A DNA stretch of 10,218 nucleotides from CALHVX01 sp038757945 (lineage in GTDB: Bacteria; Pseudomonadota; Gammaproteobacteria; Pseudomonadales; Azotimanducaceae), in the NCBI GenBank assembly GCA_038757945.1, contig JBCDGJ010000180.1, positions 1-10,218 on the forward strand. The letters run 5' to 3'. The translations under genes and the position numbers were made by a program. The notes under the pieces are model-generated. The model saw nothing but the letters and a program-made list of their open reading frames with translations, was not told where the DNA came from and made no database searches. Shown here one piece after another: positions 1 to 7,089 of the stretch (position 1 is its first letter; the number at the start of each line of letters is the position of its first letter).

Positions 1-1760
1 CCGTATCAGACACGCGCAACCAGGCCATCGCCCTGCCCCTGGAACCGCTGCCGGGGCGGCTGCAGCTGAGCTCAAATCCCAGCGGAGCAACGGTCGTCTA
101 CCAGGGGTCAACGGTCGGCGAAACGCCGGTTGCAGCACTGAGCCTACCCGCAGGACCGGTTGAGCTATTGATCAATCGCGAACGGTACCAGCCCGCCAGG
201 CTCGCGCTTGAGATTCGCGGCAAGGACGAGCTGCAGGAGGCCAGCGTCGAACTGGAGCCGGATTGGGCCGAGGTTACCGTCGACAGCATTCCACAGGGGG
301 CGGAGATCCTCGTCGACGGGATGCCGAGCGGGATCGTGACCCCGGGCACCGTCGAAGCGCTGAGCGGTGAACGCGAGATCAGCCTGCAGCTCGAAGGCCA
401 TCAGACCGTTCGGCAGCAGCTGCTGATCGCCGCGGGACGCCCGATGACGCTCGAGCCGCTCACCCTCAAACGCGCGGATCGGGAGCTCAACATCGTTTCC
501 CAACCCGCCGGCGCTGGAATCACCCTGAACGGAATCTACCAGGGCGAAACGCCGCTGATGCTGGCGCTGGATTCCCGCACCGTCTACCGGCTGCGCGCCT
601 ACAAGGCCGGTTACGGTGACTACAGCAGGACCCTCCGGCTCCAACAGGATGCCACCGATACGCTGACCTTCCGGCTCACGCGGGAGACCGGCCGACTGGT
701 GATCCGCACGGATCCGCCACAGGCGACCGTGCGGGTCAACAACCGCTCCCTGCCGGCGACGTCTGACGGCGTTCACCAGGTCACCCTGCCAACCAGCGCG
801 CAGCGCATCGCGGTGTCCCTCGACGGCTATGCCGGCTACAGCACGTCCATCGAACCGAAAGCCGGGCTGGCCCAGGAGATCCGGGTGAAGCTGCTCACCG
901 TTGCCGAAGCGCGGCGGGCTGCGTTGAAACCAACGGTAACTACGGCGGCCGGCCAACTGCTGGTGCTGGTGGAGCCGAGCGGCAAGCTGACCCTGGGCGC
1001 CAGCCGACGCGAACCTGGCCGCCGCGCGAACGAAACGCTCCGGGAGGTGACGCTGTCGCGGCTCTTCTATCTCGGCGAGGCAGAGGTGACGAACGCCGAG
1101 TTCAAGCAGTTCAGCCCGCAGCATGATTCCGGCAGCTACGAGGAGCAGGCGCTCGACAAAGACGACATGCCGGTGACCAGCGTGAGCTGGATTGACGCGG
1201 CGTTGTACTGCAACTGGCTGTCGGAACGCGACCAGCTGACCCCGTTCTACCGGATCGAGCTTGGCAAGTTGACGGGCATCAACGCTGCCTCCACGGGCTA
1301 TCGGCTGCCCACCGAGGCCGAGTGGCGGTTTGCGGCGAATCAGGTCGAGGACCCGCAGGAACCCTTGCGTTTTCCCTGGGGCAGCAAGCTGCCGCCGCCG
1401 GACCGGCATGGGAACTATGCAGACCGATCCGCCTCTAATCTGGTTGGACGCATCATATTTGGTTACAACGATAACTACATTGCAGCAGCACCGATCAAAC
1501 AATACGCGCCGAACCTGCTCGAGCTGCACGATCTTGGCGGTAACGTTGCCGAATGGAGTCATGATTACTACGAGATCCCCGATGCTGAACCGAAGACCGA
1601 CCCCCTGGGACCAACTACCGGCGAGTATCACGTGATCAAAGGAGCGAGCTGGATGTCCGGAACGGTGACGGACCTCCGTCTGTCCTATCGGGACTACGGC
1701 GCTGACGGTCGCCAGGATGTCGGCTTCAGGATTGCCCGCTACGCAGAGGAGCCGCGATGA
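1..1760 (+). CDS. PEGA-repeat protein with C-terminal FGE/SUMF1-like domain lacking catalytic cysteines (5' partial)
   Basis: The frame is open from base 3 to the TGA at 1758-1760, giving 585 visible codons. The true start lies left of the window, so no signal peptide or anchor can be judged. The N-terminal part holds four PEGA-like beta repeats, each with a P-x-G/Q-A core: around residues 19-70 (NPSGATV), 89-145 (IPQGAEI), 160-225 (QPAGAGI) and 230-300 (DPPQATV). Such repeats are usually extracytoplasmic. Residues about 317-583 form an FGE-sulfatase (SUMF1) fold, with RLPTEAEW at 434-441, GGNVAEW at 512-518, KGASWM near 546-551 and a closing VGFRIAR. The two cysteines that catalyse formylglycine formation (C336 and C341 in human FGE) align with S552 and D557, so sulfatase activation is unlikely. 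A structural or sensory role is inferred; T6SS TagR is a known FGE-like protein with such a role. It is the first visible gene of the eight-gene operon and overlaps the next gene by 4 nt (ATGA). Confidence 0.9.
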   Translation, partial: VSDTRNQAIALPLEPLPGRLQLSSNPSGATVVYQGSTVGETPVAALSLPAGPVELLINRERYQPARLALEIRGKDELQEASVELEPDWAEVTVDSIPQGAEILVDGMPSGIVTPGTVEALSGEREISLQLEGHQTVRQQLLIAAGRPMTLEPLTLKRADRELNIVSQPAGAGITLNGIYQGETPLMLALDSRTVYRLRAYKAGYGDYSRTLRLQQDATDTLTFRLTRETGRLVIRTDPPQATVRVNNRSLPATSDGVHQVTLPTSAQRIAVSLDGYAGYSTSIEPKAGLAQEIRVKLLTVAEARRAALKPTVTTAAGQLLVLVEPSGKLTLGASRREPGRRANETLREVTLSRLFYLGEAEVTNAEFKQFSPQHDSGSYEEQALDKDDMPVTSVSWIDAALYCNWLSERDQLTPFYRIELGKLTGINAASTGYRLPTEAEWRFAANQVEDPQEPLRFPWGSKLPPPDRHGNYADRSASNLVGRIIFGYNDNYIAAAPIKQYAPNLLELHDLGGNVAEWSHDYYEIPDAEPKTDPLGPTTGEYHVIKGASWMSGTVTDLRLSYRDYGADGRQDVGFRIARYAEEPR

Positions 1761-2068
1761 CACACCCTGCCGCCCATGATGGGATCAGGTCGCTGTACCA
1801 GAGTCCGAGACCGCTGAAGCGCCACGGCTCCGCCGGGCTGCTCTGTCTGCTGGTGCTGCTCGGCAGCAGTCTCACCTTCGCGGCGGAAGCCGAGACAGAC
1901 GCCGCCACGAGCGCAGAGCGCGCGGGTTCCGATAGCCAGGAGGACGCCGCGTCGTCGACCGCTGCACGGGCCAGGACCACAGAACCGGCGGCTGACGACG
2001 AGGGCACCTTTACTCCGAGCGAAGAAATCTCAGAGGATTTCGCGGTCAGCTTTCCGGTGGACATCTGA
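1757..2068 (+). CDS. Small acidic exported protein, unknown function
   Basis: This 103-residue protein starts at ATG 1757, inside the ATGA that ends the PEGA-FGE gene, so translation is probably coupled. A basic stretch (residues ~18-23) precedes a hydrophobic segment (~26-41), then a plausible signal peptidase I site after TFA, before AEAE. There is no lipobox cysteine; the only Cys lies within the hydrophobic segment. The mature part of about 60 residues is rich in Ala, Ser, Thr, Glu and Asp and is probably disordered. The C-terminal 20 residues (FTPSEEISEDFAVSFPVDI region) are less repetitive and look like a binding tail. A signal anchor holding the acidic tail in the periplasm is the alternative. 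I recognise no family. Its place directly before the proton-channel gene suggests a small periplasmic partner of that complex; this is inference only. Confidence 0.7.
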   Translation: MTHPAAHDGIRSLYQSPRPLKRHGSAGLLCLLVLLGSSLTFAAEAETDAATSAERAGSDSQEDAASSTAARARTTEPAADDEGTFTPSEEISEDFAVSFPVDI

Positions 2069-2071
2069 AGC

Positions 2072-2875
2072 GTGAACAAGCAGCTCTCTTATGAAATGGT
2101 GTACCAGATCACCGCGCTTGTCGTCGCCGTGATCCTGGTCCACCTGCTTTATGTCAGCGTCATCCGCCCTGGTGCGGAGGTGATTCTCGAAGAACAGGCA
2201 GCCCTTGCCGCAGCCGGCGAGGAATTTGTGCCCGATCGATCGCTGGTAGTGGTGCTGCGGGACTTCGAGCAGGAAGCCTGCTTCATTCTCATGCTCTGGG
2301 CGCTTGCCATCATGGGCTATAAGGCGCGGGCGACGCTTAACGAGCGCAGCCTGCTCGATGAAGACCTGGTGCATGTCAGCGATGGGATGAACGTGCTCCC
2401 GGAAGACACCCGGGAATACACCCGTCCGCTGCAAGCGCTGCCGCCGCAGACCCAGCAGCTCCTGTTGCCGAGAACGCTGCTGACGGCGCTGCAACGGTTT
2501 GCCTCGACGCGCAACGTCCAGGATGTCGCCGAATCGGTACGGAGCGCCTGCGATGCGGAAAGTGACCGCCTGGACTCCGAGCTGTCGATGGTGCGCTACA
2601 TCGCCTGGGCCATACCGTCGATCGGCTTCATCGGTACCGTACGCGGTATCGGCGAAGCGCTTGGACAGGCTTATCGTGCCGTCGAAGGCGACATCGCCGG
2701 AGTGACGACCAGCCTCGGCGTCGCCTTCAACTCGACCTTCGTTGCACTGGTGATCAGCATCATCCTGATGTTCTTCATGCATCAGCTGCAGCTCATCCAG
2801 GAGCGACTGGTGCTAGACACGCAGAACTACTGCGACCAGCGTCTGCTGCGGCACCTGAGCGTGCGGTCGGGCTGA
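2072..2875 (+). CDS. MotA/TolQ/ExbB-family proton channel protein
   Basis: This is a 267-residue inner-membrane protein with four hydrophobic segments, at about residues 10-31, 67-84, 176-198 and 209-232. A cytoplasmic loop of about 90 residues lies between the second and third, giving a MotA-like topology rather than the three-helix TolQ layout. The last two helices carry the family signature: P-x-I-G-F-I-G-T-V-R-G-I-G (Thr189) and A-F-N-S-T-F-V-A-L (Thr222). Their 33-residue spacing equals that of the pore threonines of ExbB (T148/T181) and TolQ (T145/T178). The Glu found five residues before the second Thr in ExbB is Val217 here. Family members form pentamers that conduct ions and drive a dimer of a bitopic B subunit. 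No TolR, ExbD or MotB follows; the two VWA proteins downstream are the likely partners. The start is GTG 2072, 3 nt after the previous stop; Met9 (ATG 2096) is a weaker alternative. Confidence 0.92.
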   Translation: MNKQLSYEMVYQITALVVAVILVHLLYVSVIRPGAEVILEEQAALAAAGEEFVPDRSLVVVLRDFEQEACFILMLWALAIMGYKARATLNERSLLDEDLVHVSDGMNVLPEDTREYTRPLQALPPQTQQLLLPRTLLTALQRFASTRNVQDVAESVRSACDAESDRLDSELSMVRYIAWAIPSIGFIGTVRGIGEALGQAYRAVEGDIAGVTTSLGVAFNSTFVALVISIILMFFMHQLQLIQERLVLDTQNYCDQRLLRHLSVRSG

Positions 2876-4281
2876 TGCAGCTCTTAGATCTCAACGATAC
2901 CTGTCTCAGCCTGCACGATGCCCGGGGTCCCAGATACAGCGCCGCAGGGTACGCGTTGCTTGCTGCCGGGGAGTTGCGGTTCGGTGCACCGGCGCTGGCA
3001 GAGCAGCGGCTGCAGCCCCTCAAGAGCAACAATCTCTACCTCGACAAGCTGAGCGCCGAACCCCTGCCCCGCACGCTCGACGGCGCAGCCAACCATGCTG
3101 ACCTGCTGTACGCTCAGCTGCTCGAAGTTGCCGCTGCAGCAGACGGCGCGCCGGTCACGGTTGCGGTGCCAAGTACCGTAACGCCCGATCAGCTGGCGCT
3201 GCTGCTCGGGGTCGCCGTCGAGGCGAAGCTGTCGATCCAGCGGTTCGTGGATGGTTCGGTGCTCACCGCGGCAACGGTCGTCGACCTCTCTCGGCAACCT
3301 GCCGGAACAACGGTCAAGGTGCTCGATCTCGGGCTCCACCACCTGTGGCTCAGCGAGCTCGAAACCGGTCCTGAAGTCAGCAGGCGCAGTGCCAGCGCCC
3401 TCCCCGCCGGCGGCCTGCACCAGCTGCTGGAAAGCTGGCTCAACGTCGTCGCTGACCGGTTCATTCAGAGCACCCGGTTCGACCCGCTGCATCAGGCCGC
3501 CAGCGAACAGCAGGTCTTCGATCAGCTCAGCGCCTGGGCGGGCCTGAACCAGCTCACCCCGGGTGGCACCCCGACCGCGGATGAAGATCTGAACGTCAGC
3601 ATCGAAACGAGCGGTGAGGTGCGCTCCATCGGCATTACCGCTGCAGCCCTGGCTGCCAAGACCTCGCAGCGGCTGCTGCCCAGCTTCGAACGGCTTCCAT
3701 CCACAGGCATCTGCGTTCTGTCACCGCGGCTGGCCGCTACGCCAACGGTAGTCGGAGCTTTGCGTGCCGCTCGACCCGAGCTCACGCTGATCGAACCTGA
3801 CACCGGGACCGGGGACTACCCGGGTGCGGTCCTCGAAGCGCATCCCGAAATCTTCGCGCCAACGGACGAAGTACAGCTGCTGCAGCGGCTGCCGTACCGC
3901 TCCGCCGTGACGAACACAGCCGGTGCGGTGAGCCAGCACGAGCCTGAGGATGAGGAACCCACGGCGCGAGCGGCTGCGGAACCGGCACCGGCAACCGAGG
4001 TGCCCGGTCCGCTGGCTGCGGCGCTCGCCGAACATGGCGAAACGCCGCCCCCTACCCACCTGCTCATGGATGGCATCGCGCTGTCTGTCGAGCGAGCGCT
4101 GTTTGAGCTCGGCATACCGCTGGCGCGCCACGGCGACAGCTTTCTGGTCATGCCTGGAGCCACTCCCTTCGAGGCGGCGGGAGTCAGCATCCCCGTGGGT
4201 ACCCGTCTGCCCAGTGGCCTGCCGTTCCGCTGGAACGGCCAGCAGCTGCAGCTGATCGCTGTGCGCGGCGAGGAGGATTGA
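2875..4281 (+). CDS. Cytoplasmic protein with divergent Hsp70/actin-like fold and C-terminal beta domain
   Basis: A 468-residue protein without signal peptide or membrane segment. ATG 2875 overlaps the previous stop by 1 nt (TGATG). Its order of elements resembles an Hsp70/actin-fold ATPase: a first strand with D5 (LLDLND), a GELRFG...A...P block at ~32-50, a TVAVPSTVTPDQ strand-turn at ~94-105, FVDGSVLTAA near 123-132, KVLDLGLHHLWLSELE around D151, and a late ICVLSPRLAATPTVV at 279-293. The phosphate and adenosine motifs are degraded: DLGTT has become DLND, DLGGGT has become DLGLHH, and GGSTR has become SPRLA. Nucleotide hydrolysis is therefore doubtful. A Pro/Glu/Ala-rich linker (~353-394) leads to a compact beta-rich domain of about 70 residues (395-468) that faintly recalls the C-terminal half of an FHA domain. 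By analogy with PilM or the GspL cytoplasmic domain, it may be an adaptor binding the short cytoplasmic tails of the bitopic VWA proteins. The fold call rests on motif order alone. Confidence 0.75.
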   Translation: MQLLDLNDTCLSLHDARGPRYSAAGYALLAAGELRFGAPALAEQRLQPLKSNNLYLDKLSAEPLPRTLDGAANHADLLYAQLLEVAAAADGAPVTVAVPSTVTPDQLALLLGVAVEAKLSIQRFVDGSVLTAATVVDLSRQPAGTTVKVLDLGLHHLWLSELETGPEVSRRSASALPAGGLHQLLESWLNVVADRFIQSTRFDPLHQAASEQQVFDQLSAWAGLNQLTPGGTPTADEDLNVSIETSGEVRSIGITAAALAAKTSQRLLPSFERLPSTGICVLSPRLAATPTVVGALRAARPELTLIEPDTGTGDYPGAVLEAHPEIFAPTDEVQLLQRLPYRSAVTNTAGAVSQHEPEDEEPTARAAAEPAPATEVPGPLAAALAEHGETPPPTHLLMDGIALSVERALFELGIPLARHGDSFLVMPGATPFEAAGVSIPVGTRLPSGLPFRWNGQQLQLIAVRGEED

Positions 4282-4288
4282 AGCCGCC

Positions 4289-5377
4289 ATGGCCCGGCGT
4301 CGCGAGACCAACGTGTTTTCGCTCTCTTTTCTCGACGTCATGTCCTGTGGCTTCGGCGCCGTAGTACTGATTTACCTGATCATCAATCACGAGACTCAGG
4401 AGGACATCAAAACGGTCAACCAGGACCAGCTCGCCGAAGTGCGGATGCTGGACTATCAGGTGCTGCAGGGTGAGCGTGAGCTGGCGGAGCTGAAGGAGGC
4501 TCTGGATGCCGCAAAGAACAATCTGGCCGACACCCGAGCTACCCTCGCCAGCTTGACCAGCGATCTGTCCGAGCAAGAGCGGACGCTCGAGACCCTCAAA
4601 GAAGACAGCCTCGCGGAAAAACAGAACCTCGATGAGCTCGCCTCGGACGTCGAGTCGCGGGAAGAAGAAGTCAAACGCCTGCGCGCTCAGGCGGAAGCTG
4701 GCGAAGGACAGCGGGCGCGGAGCTTCAGCGGCGAAGGTGACCGGCAGTATCTGACCGGCCTCAAGATCGGCGGCAAACACATCCTGGTCGCCGTCGACCG
4801 CTCAGCCAGCATGCTGGACGACCAGATCATCAACGTCTTGCGGCGACGCAACATGGCGGATGAACGCAAGCGCCGGGCCCCGAAATGGCAGCGCGCGCTG
4901 CGCACGGTGGAATGGCTAACGGCGCAGCTGCCGCTGGATTCGAACTTTGAGCTCGTGGCCTTCAACACCGAGGTGACCTCACTGGTGGAAGGGCCGGACC
5001 TCGAATGGCGACCGGTCAGCGACGCTGCGCTGCTCGATCAGGGCGTGCGGGAGCTTAAAGCGCTCATTCCCGAGGACGGAACCGCGCTGATCAAACTGTT
5101 CACCGCCATTGCCGCGATGAATCCGTTGCCGGACAACCTGTACCTGATCATTGATTCGCTGCCGACCCAGGGCGAGCGTCCACCGCGGCGCGCGACGGTC
5201 TCCGGCAATCGCCGGCTCGACCTGTTCCGCGAGGCACTGCGCCGATTGCCAAAGCAGGTGCCGGTAAACGTTATCCTGTTTCCGATGGAGGGTGATCCCC
5301 TCGCCGCGGCTGCGTTCTGGAACGTCGCCCGAACGACCGGCGGCAGCTTCATCTCGCCCTCCAGGGACTGGCCCTGA
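4289..5377 (+). CDS. Bitopic VWA-domain protein 1 with MotB/ExbD-like TM segment
   Basis: A 362-residue protein starting at ATG 4289, 7 nt after the previous stop. A consensus AGGAGG at 4271-4276, inside the end of the preceding gene, lies 12 nt upstream. A short basic cytoplasmic tail (MARRRE) leads to one transmembrane helix (~10-33) with the motif F-S-L-S-F-L-D16-V-x-S-C-G-F-G-A. Asp16 sits where MotB, TolR and ExbD carry their proton-binding Asp. Residues ~38-140 form a long charged coiled coil. A VWA domain follows (~160-362) with a complete metal-ion-dependent adhesion site: D170-R-S172-A-S174, T265 (DGTALI) and D289 (LIIDS). The domain should lie in the periplasm. It is a paralogue of the next gene, and the pair may be the B subunits driven by the MotA/TolQ protein two genes upstream. 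No OmpA-like domain is present. Confidence 0.9.
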   Translation: MARRRETNVFSLSFLDVMSCGFGAVVLIYLIINHETQEDIKTVNQDQLAEVRMLDYQVLQGERELAELKEALDAAKNNLADTRATLASLTSDLSEQERTLETLKEDSLAEKQNLDELASDVESREEEVKRLRAQAEAGEGQRARSFSGEGDRQYLTGLKIGGKHILVAVDRSASMLDDQIINVLRRRNMADERKRRAPKWQRALRTVEWLTAQLPLDSNFELVAFNTEVTSLVEGPDLEWRPVSDAALLDQGVRELKALIPEDGTALIKLFTAIAAMNPLPDNLYLIIDSLPTQGERPPRRATVSGNRRLDLFREALRRLPKQVPVNVILFPMEGDPLAAAAFWNVARTTGGSFISPSRDWP

Positions 5378-5378
5378 G

Positions 5379-6377
5379 ATGGCGCGGGCAGCAGACCAGC
5401 GCCGCGGCGTCGCCGAGTTCAGCGTCTCGTTTCTGGACGTCATCTGCTGTGGTTTTGGCGCGATCATCCTGCTGCTCATGATCACCAAGACCGTACAGCC
5501 CATCGTGCTCGAGCAGACCGCCCGGGATCTGGACGGGTTGATCGCTGAACGCGAGGCGCAGCTCTTCGAAATCCGTGGTCAGGTCAGTACTTTCAGCAAC
5601 CAGCTGAACGAAACGACTGCGCAGCTTGATGACGACCTCGACGCGCTGGCCCGGCTGGAGATCGCCCTGGAGCGGATTACCAACAGCTACCAGGCAACAA
5701 CAGAAGATCTGGAAGACCGGGCACAGCGTAACGAGGAGCTCGCCGCAGCTCGACAGAGCCTGACCGATGAGATGCAGCGCCTGCTCGGCGTTGGTTTCCG
5801 GCGGCAGACGGAGCTTGTCGGTGGCATTACCGTCGACTCCGAATACATCATCTTCGTTATCGACACCTCCGGCAGCATGTTCAACGCCGCCTGGCCACAG
5901 GTCCTCCGCAAGGTCCGGGAGACGCTTGCGATCTACCCGACCGTCAAAGGCATCCAGGTGATGAACGATATGGGCGACTACATGTTCACCGGGTTCGCCC
6001 GCCAGTGGATCCCGGATTCGCCGGCCCGCCGCGAGGCCATCATCCGCCGCCTGCAAAGCTGGAATCCGTTCAGCAACTCGAGCCCCGTGGAGGGCATCCA
6101 GGCGGCCATTGATACCTATTACGATCCGGACAAGCGGATTTCGATCTACGTATTCGGCGACGATTTCACCGGCAACTCGATAGAACAGATCGTCGACCGC
6201 GTCGATCTGATCAACCAGACGGACGATGATGGCAATCGCCGGGTCCGCATCCATGCTGTCGGCTTTCCCGTCTACCTGAGCCAGCCCAATGCGCGCATCT
6301 ACCGATTTGCCGCACTGATGCGGGAGCTCGCGTTTCGCAACGACGGCACTTTTGTGGGGCTTGCTGAATTTGATTAA
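5379..6377 (+). CDS. Bitopic VWA-domain protein 2 with MotB/ExbD-like TM segment
   Basis: I place the start at ATG 5379, one base after the previous stop, giving 332 residues that begin MARAAD, much like the MARRRE of its paralogue. The frame is open back to a GTG at 5292, but those 29 extra residues overlap VWA protein 1 and are Pro/Ser-rich, without membrane or domain features. The single membrane helix (~14-35) carries F-S-V-S-F-L-D20-V-x-C-C-G-F-G-A, almost the motif of protein 1. A coiled coil of similar length follows (~42-135). The VWA domain has D162-T-S164-G-S166. The MIDAS threonine appears to be serine (S235 in SNSSPVEG), and the acidic position is D261 or D262 in FGDDF. The domain differs considerably from that of protein 1, so the two are diverged paralogues, not a recent duplication, and could form a heterodimer with two distinct heads. 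Confidence 0.9.
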   Translation: MARAADQRRGVAEFSVSFLDVICCGFGAIILLLMITKTVQPIVLEQTARDLDGLIAEREAQLFEIRGQVSTFSNQLNETTAQLDDDLDALARLEIALERITNSYQATTEDLEDRAQRNEELAAARQSLTDEMQRLLGVGFRRQTELVGGITVDSEYIIFVIDTSGSMFNAAWPQVLRKVRETLAIYPTVKGIQVMNDMGDYMFTGFARQWIPDSPARREAIIRRLQSWNPFSNSSPVEGIQAAIDTYYDPDKRISIYVFGDDFTGNSIEQIVDRVDLINQTDDDGNRRVRIHAVGFPVYLSQPNARIYRFAALMRELAFRNDGTFVGLAEFD

Positions 6378-6387
6378 CCTGCTGACC

Positions 6388-7089
6388 ATGAGGAGTTCTT
6401 CCAGCAAGCCGCTGCCGGTCCGACGCGGTCGCCGAGCAGCCGTGGTCGGCCGCTGGTTGCGGATCCTGGCGCTGTTGCCCACAGCGCTGCTCCTGCAAGG
6501 GTGTCTCGGCGCCTCGGTCACGGTACCCACCAACTTCCCGGTGCCGCTGCTGAACAAGCTGCCGCATGCCATGGGCCTGGTGCTGGAGCCGGAGCTGACC
6601 AGCTACGTTCACGAGGAACAGGTGCCGGAATTTGGCACCTGGTCCATTGATCTCGGCGGTGCGCAGGAACCGATGTTCACCCAGCTCTTTGCTGGCCTGT
6701 TCACCGGCTACACCAGGGTTACCTCGCTCGAAACCCAGGCGTCCGGGCTGTCCGGTGTCATTCGTCCGACAATCAAGGAAGTGCAGTTCAGCATTCCCAA
6801 CCAGACCCGCAGTGACTACTTCGAGGTCTGGATTCGCTACGAGGTCGATATCTTCGATCAGGGGCAGCTCATCAGCACCCTGCCGATTGCGGCCTACGGC
6901 AAAGCCAACGTCCAGAACTACGGCTTGTCTTCGACCGAGCCTGCGCTGCAGGCGGCCGCCTGGGCGGCCTGCCGCGATGCCATGGCATACTTTTCTGTTC
7001 AGTTTCAACGCGAACCGAAGATCCAGGCCTGGCTCAACAGCCGTAGCAACCAGGCACCAGCGCCTGCACAGGAGACCAGCCCGACATGA
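6388..7089 (+). CDS. Predicted outer-membrane lipoprotein, unknown family (lipoprotein 1)
   Basis: With the ATG at 6388 the protein has 233 residues. The frame is open upstream to TTG 6352, which would overlap VWA protein 2 by 26 nt. ATG 6388 follows that stop by 10 nt and gives a normal lipoprotein signal: an Arg-rich n-region (RRGRR, ~12-16), a hydrophobic core (~25-36) and a lipobox LQG-C39. Residue +2 is Leu, not Asp, so Lol sorting to the outer membrane is expected under the E. coli rule. No strong Shine-Dalgarno sequence is seen, so translational coupling is likely. The mature part is mixed alpha/beta, with NFPVPLLNKLPHAMG, a W-x-I-D-L-G-G-A-Q-E-P-M-F segment and a C-terminal helical region with one further Cys (C195). 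I recognise no named family; the pattern loosely recalls small ABC-auxiliary/LptE-type lipoproteins, with low confidence. It may link the envelope complex to the outer membrane. Confidence 0.85.
   Translation: MRSSSSKPLPVRRGRRAAVVGRWLRILALLPTALLLQGCLGASVTVPTNFPVPLLNKLPHAMGLVLEPELTSYVHEEQVPEFGTWSIDLGGAQEPMFTQLFAGLFTGYTRVTSLETQASGLSGVIRPTIKEVQFSIPNQTRSDYFEVWIRYEVDIFDQGQLISTLPIAAYGKANVQNYGLSSTEPALQAAAWAACRDAMAYFSVQFQREPKIQAWLNSRSNQAPAPAQETSPT

Noticed and set aside
951..1760. Active sulfatase-maturing formylglycine-generating enzyme
   Set aside because: Both catalytic cysteine positions are Ser and Asp, and no sulfatase gene is nearby.
165..1763. Long minus-strand open frame of 532 codons opposite the PEGA-FGE gene
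   Set aside because: It mirrors the real gene in GC-rich DNA; the plus strand has clear PEGA and FGE motifs, while the reverse translation shows no recognisable domain.
5292..5378. Upstream GTG extension of VWA protein 2
   Set aside because: It overlaps the end of VWA protein 1, is Pro/Ser-rich, and would place 29 odd residues before the M-A-R start shared with the paralogue. ATG 5379 directly follows the previous stop.
2072..6377. Zorya-type phage defence (ZorA/ZorB with motor)
   Set aside because: There is a MotA-like protein, but no OmpA-like ZorB head, helicase or nuclease gene; the other genes are envelope proteins.
6352..6387. Upstream TTG extension of lipoprotein 1
   Set aside because: It overlaps VWA protein 2 and adds hydrophobic residues before the basic n-region, spoiling a normal lipoprotein signal; ATG 6388 fits better.
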